DNA of 5,441 bases from Solirubrobacteraceae bacterium (GTDB lineage Bacteria; Actinomycetota; Thermoleophilia; Solirubrobacterales; Solirubrobacteraceae). Both the position numbers and the translations under genes were made by a program. Where the stretch lies: positions 1 through 5,441 of the forward strand of contig JASHQV010000054.1 in assembly GCA_030038955.1 (NCBI GenBank), in the 5' to 3' direction. The first letter of the stretch is position 1, and every line of letters begins with the position of its first letter. Shown piece by piece: positions 4,829 to 5,441 of this stretch. The notes under the pieces are model-generated. The model did no database searches and was not told the origin of the DNA. It worked only from the letters and a program-made list of their open reading frames with translations.

Positions 4829-5226
4829 GTGCCCGATGCCGCCGGTCGTCGTCGCCTGCCTGTCAGGTTCGATGAGCGTGTCTCGCAAGAGGCGGTACGA
4901 GGGCTCTCGGGACGCGCGCTTGAGCTCGCGGGCAGCACCCGCAAGCAGCTTGAGCTAACGGGCCTGGCGCTGTCCAACGCGGCGTGTGTGAGGCCCACGG
5001 CATCGATGGCACGCGGCTTGCTGGGTGCGCAAAGCTCTACCTTCCCCTCGGACAGGCGCCCGCGTCTGAGCAACCCTTCGGCATCGTCGTGCAACTCGCG
5101 CGTCACGAGCAACGCGAGGTCGTCTGGGTGTTCGTCGCGTTCGGGCCTCGCCACCAGGCCGTCGCCCAAGTCCAAGACGAGATCAAACAGCGGTGGCGTC
5201 CCATGCCTGGCCTGCACATAACCTAA
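4829..5226 (+). pseudogene. Frame-disrupted gene with RelE/ParE-like layout
   Basis: The GTG at 4829 has GAAGG (4817-4821) 7 nt upstream and lies 3 nt after the previous stop. Its frame gives a sensible RLPVRFDERVSQEAVRGLSG and a helical stretch to about 4987, then becomes Ser/Arg-rich nonsense. From about 4990 another frame, closed upstream by TGA at 4951, carries a well-formed protein: GTRLAGCAKLYLPLG, PFGIVVQL, VVWVFVAFGPRHQAV, DEIKQRW, ending at TAA 5224-5226. The frames meet at GTGTGTG (4984-4990). Deleting one GT joins them into a 131-residue product reading NAACEAHGIDGTRLAGC across the join. The two helices plus strands ending in an AFGPRH motif recall RelE/ParE toxins, though the product is slightly long. 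It may be a pseudogene, a phase-variable gene, a site of frameshifting, or a sequencing error. The break is well supported; the family is tentative. Confidence 0.6.
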
Positions 5227-5315
5227 GACACGCGCCGCTCGCAAGACCTGACAGGCCCCCGGTTACTTGCTCGGCGGTGGCCGACGGCCAGACGGATCGG
5301 CAGTCGGGGGTCGGG

Positions 5316-5441
5316 TCACGAGAGCGCGCTTCGTGCGGCCTCTGCGACCCGTTCGGCGTCATTGATGCGCTCCGCGAGAAGGTCGGATTGCCGTGCCAGC
5401 ATCACCGCTCCTTCCAGCAGTTCCACCGCTCGTTCGAGATG
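5316..5441 (-). CDS. Unidentified helical protein (C-terminal fragment)
   Basis: The last 41 codons of a minus-strand gene entering from the right edge and ending at TGA 5318-5316. The visible part reads HLERAVELLEGAVMLARQSD, then LLAERINDAERVAEAARSALS: alanine-rich, charged, without Pro or Gly breaks, as expected of a long helix or coiled coil. Codons are G/C-ending, supporting a real gene. No family can be named from this fragment. It is convergent with the disrupted gene ending at 5226. Confidence 0.6.
   Translation of the reverse strand, partial: HLERAVELLEGAVMLARQSDLLAERINDAERVAEAARSALS

Noticed and set aside
4552..5244. Minus-strand open frame opposite the 4565-5226 gene pair
   Set aside because: Only the part antisense to the second half of the broken gene looks protein-like, as expected of a shadow; the rest is Ser-rich.

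Overview
The window is GC-rich chromosomal DNA with strong G/C preference at third codon positions. ATG, GTG and possibly TTG starts occur, several genes look leaderless, and metal, phosphate and small-ligand regulators sit beside single-gene units. This suggests a high-GC actinobacterium. A soil lineage such as Thermoleophilia/Solirubrobacterales would fit, but that is an impression from gene style, not proof. There is no rRNA, tRNA, CRISPR array or intact mobile element.

Layout, left to right. (1) Positions 1-114, minus strand: the N-terminus of a DtxR/MntR-type metal-dependent repressor. Its start is preceded by a TTGACA promoter overlapping a TTTTGGC/GCCAAAA palindrome, probably an autoregulatory operator on a leaderless transcript. 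(2) Positions 210-257: a 16-bp tandem repeat leading into a candidate promoter for a CmoB-like (DUF1698-type) SAM methyltransferase at 352-1134. (3) Positions 1224-1961: a glycerophosphodiester phosphodiesterase, with three 11-bp-spaced Pho-box-like repeats upstream. (4) Positions 2135-2338: a cold-shock protein, converging on a minus-strand YdeI/OmpD-associated family gene (2432-3016). A perfect 12-bp-stem hairpin lies between them. (5) Positions 3165-3695 (minus) and 3741-4310 (plus): a divergent GNAT acetyltransferase / TetR repressor pair sharing a perfect 22-bp palindrome. (6) Positions 4565-5226: a small coiled-coil protein followed after 3 nt by a gene broken by a reading-frame change. 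Removing one GT from a GTGTGTG run restores a 131-residue product with a RelE/ParE-like layout, so this may be a decayed, phase-variable or mis-sequenced toxin-antitoxin-like pair. (7) Positions 5316-5441, minus: the C-terminus of an unidentified helical protein.

Most units are one or two genes with their own control sites, so this is not one large pathway. The points most worth checking are the broken second gene of the 4565-5226 pair, the GNAT/TetR switch, the Pho-box-like array and the DtxR-type autoregulatory promoter.
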